Shown piece by piece: positions 60,631 to 64,000 of a DNA stretch of 64,000 bases. How positions within the stretch are numbered: position 1 is the stretch's first letter; each line of letters opens with the position of its first letter. The stretch comes from Actinomadura alba. Its GTDB lineage: Bacteria; Actinomycetota; Actinomycetes; Streptosporangiales; Streptosporangiaceae. Position numbers and translations under genes: made by a program. The stretch lies in NCBI RefSeq assembly GCF_014323705.1, contig NZ_JABVEC010000015.1, positions 124,001 to 188,000 on the forward strand. The letters are read 5' to 3'. The notes beneath the pieces were generated by a model that saw only the letters and a program-made list of their open reading frames with translations, had not been told where the DNA came from and did not search any database.

Positions 60631-61644
60631 ATGATGATCGTTGAGGTGACCGGTCTGCGGAAGGCCTTCGGGTCGACCGTGGTCCTGGACGGGATCGACC
60701 TGGGCGTGGCGGAGGGGTCCGTCTTCGCGCTGCTCGGGCCGAACGGCGCGGGGAAGACGACCACCGTCCGGATACTCACCACGTTGTCGCGCCCGGACGC
60801 CGGCCGGGTGACGATCGCCGGCCATGACGTCGTCCGCGAGCCGGCGAGGGTACGCGGGGTGATCAGCTTGACCGGCCAGAGCGCCGCCGTCGACGACGAG
60901 CAGACCGGCAGGGAGAACCTCGTCATGATCGGCCGTCTCATGCACCTCGGTCGCCCGGGGGCGCGTCGCCGGGCGGTGGAACTGCTCGAACGGTTCGACC
61001 TCGTCGACGCGATGGACCGGCGGGTGAAGACCTACTCCGGTGGGATGCGCCGGCGCCTCGACCTGGCCATGAGCCTGGTGGCGACACCGCGGTTGATCTT
61101 CCTCGACGAGCCGACCACAGGCCTCGATCCGGCCAGCCGCACGACGATGTGGGAGGCGATCAGGGAACTGGCGCGCACCGGTACGACGATCGTGCTCACG
61201 ACCCAGTACCTCGAAGAGGCCGACCGGCTGGCCGACCGGATCATGCTCATCGACGGCGGGAAGGTCGCGGCCTCCGGTACCGCGGACTCACTGAAGGCAC
61301 AGGTCGGCGGGGATCGGCTCGACCTCGGGTTCGACGACGACGCCGATCTCGCCCGCGCCGCCGGCCTGTACGGCGGCATCGGCGCGCTGGCCGATCGGCA
61401 CCGCCTCGTTCTCGGCATTCCGTCCGACGGCAGCGCGGCTCATCTGCACCTGGTGCTGGACGATCTGCGTGCCGCCGGGATACCGGTGGCCCGGGTCACC
61501 TCCCACCGGCCCACCCTCGACGACGTGTTCATGACGCTGACCCAGGCGCACCGTCCGGACGGCCGGGCGACGACGGCAGCCCACGCGACGACGACGGACG
61601 CCGACGCGATCACCCCCCTCCACGCGGAAGGAACGCTCAAGTGA
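60631..61644 (+). CDS. DrrA-like ABC exporter ATP-binding protein
   Basis: 337 residues; ATG 60631 and ATG 60634 are adjacent, with GAGGGGG just upstream. Walker A GPNGAGKT near residue 39, signature TYSGGMRRRLDLAMSLVATP, Walker B LIFLDEPTTGLDP, then IVLTTQYLEEADRLADRIML. The C-terminal extension of about 90 residues ending VTSHRPTLDDVFMTLTQAHR is typical of DrrA. It pairs with the permease gene overlapping its stop. Confidence 0.94.
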   Translation: MMIVEVTGLRKAFGSTVVLDGIDLGVAEGSVFALLGPNGAGKTTTVRILTTLSRPDAGRVTIAGHDVVREPARVRGVISLTGQSAAVDDEQTGRENLVMIGRLMHLGRPGARRRAVELLERFDLVDAMDRRVKTYSGGMRRRLDLAMSLVATPRLIFLDEPTTGLDPASRTTMWEAIRELARTGTTIVLTTQYLEEADRLADRIMLIDGGKVAASGTADSLKAQVGGDRLDLGFDDDADLARAAGLYGGIGALADRHRLVLGIPSDGSAAHLHLVLDDLRAAGIPVARVTSHRPTLDDVFMTLTQAHRPDGRATTAAHATTTDADAITPLHAEGTLK

Positions 61645-62435
61645 GCTCGACCGACCTCCCGATGGCGCACGGCGGCATCGGCAACGCCGTCAGCGACTCG
61701 CTCACCATGATCGGCCGGAGTATCCGGCTCACCCGCCGTCAGGTCGACACCCTCTTCATGTCGATCATCCTGCCGCTGCTGATGATGGCGTTGTTCGTCT
61801 ACGTCTTCGGCGGCGCCATCGACAGCGGCACCGAGTACATCAACTACGTCGTGCCCGGGATCATCCTGCTGTGCACGGGCTACGGCGCGTCGTCCACGGC
61901 GATGTCCGTGGCCGACGACATGAACAGCGGCATGATCGACAGGTTGCGCTCGATGCCGATCCGCAGCTCCGCCGTGCTGACCGGGCACGTGGTCGCGAGC
62001 GTCACCCGCAACGCGCTGTCCACCTCGATCGTCATCGGCGCGGCCGTCGCGATGGGCTTCCGTCCCAACGCGGGCCTCACCGACTGGCTTCTCGCGATCG
62101 GGCTGGTGCTGCTCTACGTGCTCGCGCTGTCCTGGCTCGCCGCTGGACTCGGGGCGATCGCGAAGAGCACGGAATCGGCGAGCACGCTGAGCTTCTTCAT
62201 GTTGTTCATCCCCTACCTCAGCAGCGCGTTCGTGCCGACCTCGACGATGCCGCCGGTCCTGCGGGTCGTCAGCGAGCACCAGCCGATCACCCCGATCATC
62301 GAGACGGTCCGGGGTCTGCTGACCGGTACGCCGATCGGTGACGACGGGTGGATCGCCCCGGCCTGGGGGGCAGGCCTGCTGGTGGTGTCGTTCACCCTCG
62401 CCGTGCGGCTCTTCCGCCGCCGTACCCGCCGCTGA
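61641..62435 (+). CDS. DrrB-like ABC-2 permease
   Basis: 264 residues from GTG 61641, overlapping the ATPase stop (GTGA). ABC-2 membrane pattern: TLFMSIILPLLMMALFVYVF, INYVVPGIILLCTGYGASST, DDMNSGMIDRLRSMPIRSSA (conserved cytoplasmic loop), LVLLYVLALSWLAAGLGAIA, and FMLFIPYLSSAFVPTSTMPP. It forms a drug or lipid exporter with the ATPase under the divergent TetR. Confidence 0.93.
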   Translation: MSSTDLPMAHGGIGNAVSDSLTMIGRSIRLTRRQVDTLFMSIILPLLMMALFVYVFGGAIDSGTEYINYVVPGIILLCTGYGASSTAMSVADDMNSGMIDRLRSMPIRSSAVLTGHVVASVTRNALSTSIVIGAAVAMGFRPNAGLTDWLLAIGLVLLYVLALSWLAAGLGAIAKSTESASTLSFFMLFIPYLSSAFVPTSTMPPVLRVVSEHQPITPIIETVRGLLTGTPIGDDGWIAPAWGAGLLVVSFTLAVRLFRRRTRR

Positions 62436-62627
62436 CCCGGGTCGTCACGTGGTCGCGTTCGGCGATCTGGGCAGGTGCGGCAGAATCTCGGCGAGCCGGC
62501 CGTCCAGTACCTCCCGGCCGGGGCGGCCGGCGAAACATCGAGGCGCGTCCCGGGCGCCGCGGCCGTCCTCGGCAGGGTGCCTTGTACATTGTCGCTTCAG
62601 CCCATCACCGTCCCGGGGGAGTTTCGC

Positions 62628-64000
62628 ATGCCCGCAGTACCGGCGCCGTCATCGGACGAGGCCGAGATGGCACAGGACGAGGTGGCACGGGAGGCGGCGG
62701 CGCAGGACGAGGCGGCACAGGACACCGGCGCCGCATCCCACCTGGCCGCCGAGCGCGCGCACCTCGCCGAGTCGCGGGCGGCGCTCCGGCGGATGCGTGA
62801 GCACGCCCGGTCGCTGTCCGCGGACATGGCCGCCGACCGGGTGTCGCGGGACTTTCTGGAGTCGCTGTTGGACCAGCGGGTCGCCGCGCTGGCCGACCAT
62901 CCCGACACCCCGCTGTTCTTCGGCCGGATGGACTCGGGCGATGCCGGCGACCTGCCCGCGACGATGTACGTGGGGCGGCGCCACGTGCACGATGGCGAGG
63001 AGGGGCGCCCGCTGGTACTCGATTGGCGCGCTCCCGTGTCGCGGGCGTTCTACCAGGCCGGCCCGGCCGACCCGATGGGATGGCGACGGCGCCGCCGGTT
63101 CGGCTTTCGGGGCGGTGAACTGACCGCGTTCGAGGACGAGCCGCTCGACGGCCGCGCCATCGGCCCGTCCGCGCTCCTCACCGAGGAGATCGAGCGGCCC
63201 CGCACCGGGCCGATGCGCGACATCGTCGCGACCATCCAGCCGGAGCAGGATGAGATCGTCCGCGCGGACCTGCCGCAGAACGTCTGCGTCCAAGGGGCGC
63301 CGGGCACCGGCAAGACCGCAGTCGGCCTGCACCGCGCGGCGTACCTGCTCTTCACGCACCGGGAGCGGCTGTCCCGCTCCGGCGTTCTGATCGTCGGGCC
63401 GAACCGGGCCTTCCTCGCCTATATCTCGGCGGTGCTGCCCGCGCTCGGCGAGGTCCGGGTCGAACAGGCCACCGTCGACGACCTCCTCGGTGTCCCGACG
63501 GCCGATGAGCCCGCCGGCGCCGCCGCGATCAAAGGCGATGCCCGCATGGCCGAGGTCCTTCGCAAGGCGCTCTGGCGGCATGTCCGCAAGCCCGAGGACG
63601 GCCTGGCCATCACCCGGGGTGCCAACCGCTACCGGCTGGCCGACCACGAGGTACGCGAGATCGCGGCATCGTTGCTCGGCACCACGCGCTACGGCAACGG
63701 GCGCGCGGCCTTCGCGCAGCGGCTCGCCCACGAGATCCTCGTGCGGATGGAGCAGCGCGGCGAGGCGCCCGACGATCGGGTACAGGACGCGGTCGCCCGG
63801 TCGAAGCCGGTCAAGCAGCTCCTCGACCGGGTCTGGCCCAGGCTCGGCGCCGAGCAGGTGCTGTTCCGGCTGCTCTCGGACGCCGACTTCCTGCGTACGA
63901 CCGCCAAGGGCGTCCTGAGCGAGCGGGAACAGGAGTCGCTCCTCTGGTCCAAGCCGTACCGCTCCCACCGGTCGGCCGCCTGGACCACCGCCGACCGGGC
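62628..64000 (+). CDS. HelD/HelR-like RNA polymerase-associated UvrD-type helicase, 5' part
   Basis: Open from ATG 62628 to the window end (457 codons, no stop). N-terminal coiled-coil region (AAERAHLAESRAALRRMREH), then the HelD hallmarks MYVGRRHVHD and PLVLDWRAPVSRAFYQA, and Walker A VCVQGAPGTGKTAVGLHRAA near residue 222. HelD/HelR proteins insert into RNA polymerase and release stalled or rifamycin-blocked enzyme; actinomycete HelR can give rifampicin tolerance. The C-terminal helicase motifs lie beyond the window. The 192-bp upstream region contains no rifamycin-associated palindromic element that I can recognise. Confidence 0.9.
   Translation, partial: MPAVPAPSSDEAEMAQDEVAREAAAQDEAAQDTGAASHLAAERAHLAESRAALRRMREHARSLSADMAADRVSRDFLESLLDQRVAALADHPDTPLFFGRMDSGDAGDLPATMYVGRRHVHDGEEGRPLVLDWRAPVSRAFYQAGPADPMGWRRRRRFGFRGGELTAFEDEPLDGRAIGPSALLTEEIERPRTGPMRDIVATIQPEQDEIVRADLPQNVCVQGAPGTGKTAVGLHRAAYLLFTHRERLSRSGVLIVGPNRAFLAYISAVLPALGEVRVEQATVDDLLGVPTADEPAGAAAIKGDARMAEVLRKALWRHVRKPEDGLAITRGANRYRLADHEVREIAASLLGTTRYGNGRAAFAQRLAHEILVRMEQRGEAPDDRVQDAVARSKPVKQLLDRVWPRLGAEQVLFRLLSDADFLRTTAKGVLSEREQESLLWSKPYRSHRSAAWTTADR

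Noticed and set aside
62649..63968. Long reverse frame over the helicase gene
   Set aside because: Antisense shadow of a frame with clear HelD and Walker A motifs.
1..64000. CRISPR array, insertion sequences, integrase/att sites, tRNA or rRNA genes
   Set aside because: None seen. The only repeats are the precursor core duplication, a start-site duplication, an octamer array and small hairpin repeats.

Overview
The window is about 70% GC with dense, often 4-nt-overlapping (ATGA/GTGA) genes, frequent GTG/TTG starts, BTAD/AfsR-type regulators, a GH33/GH42 glycan-degradation locus and a HelR-type helicase. This points to a chromosomal segment of a filamentous actinomycete (Streptosporangiales- or Streptomyces-like; genus not resolvable by eye). 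No rRNA, tRNA, transposase, CRISPR array or phage gene was seen.

Region 1 (1-2184) holds the 3' part of a secreted gamma-glutamyltransferase with a perfect terminator hairpin, then a YjbR-family gene. Region 2 (2185-19260) is the centrepiece: a RiPP biosynthetic gene cluster. One forward operon encodes an ABC exporter pair, a leader-binding/cyclodehydratase partner protein (F protein), two Cys/Ser/Thr-only core precursor peptides, a YcaO cyclodehydratase, a SagB-type azoline dehydrogenase, a split LanB dehydratase (glutamylation protein plus elimination-type protein) and a membrane M50 protease carrying an N-terminal RRE-like domain. The precursors sit between two strong RNA hairpins. Downstream lie an RDD membrane protein, a BTAD activator and a divergent AfsR-like regulator that has a TTA codon and a truncated C-terminus. 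I see no second LanB-C-like protein to act as a [4+2] pyridine synthase and no LanC cyclase. The simplest reading is therefore a linear, heavily heterocyclised, dehydroamino-acid-containing peptide (goadsporin-like logic), or a thiopeptide whose macrocyclase is encoded elsewhere.

Region 3 (19266-32316) is a sialoglycan-utilisation locus: GH42 beta-galactosidase, a sialidase with a LamG domain, a second sialidase, a GntR/FadR-family regulator, a complete Dpp-type ABC importer (with a permease-ATPase fusion) and an N-acetylneuraminate-lyase-like DapA-family enzyme. The same TGGGAYRT-rich operator-like sequence lies upstream of all three transcription units, which suggests one regulon. Region 4 (32452-36600) has a GT4 / DUF2334 deacetylase / GT4 translationally coupled triad and a DUF5996 protein.

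Region 5 (36746-46531) is a second sugar locus: a large secreted DUF5107 protein, a PfkB (KDG-kinase-like) kinase, an Rbs-type ABC importer, an aldehyde dehydrogenase and a divergent IclR regulator. Region 6 (46583-64000) is a mixed accessory stretch: ArsR-like regulator/hydrolase pair, APH-like kinase, methyltransferases, an unrecognised 348-residue protein with atypical codons, an anti-sigma-type ATPase, two DrrAB-type exporters with MarR or TetR regulators, a TetR-MFS pair with a divergent flavin reductase, and the 5' part of a HelR-like RNA-polymerase-associated helicase running off the end. Several regulator genes have clear palindromic or direct-repeat operator candidates.
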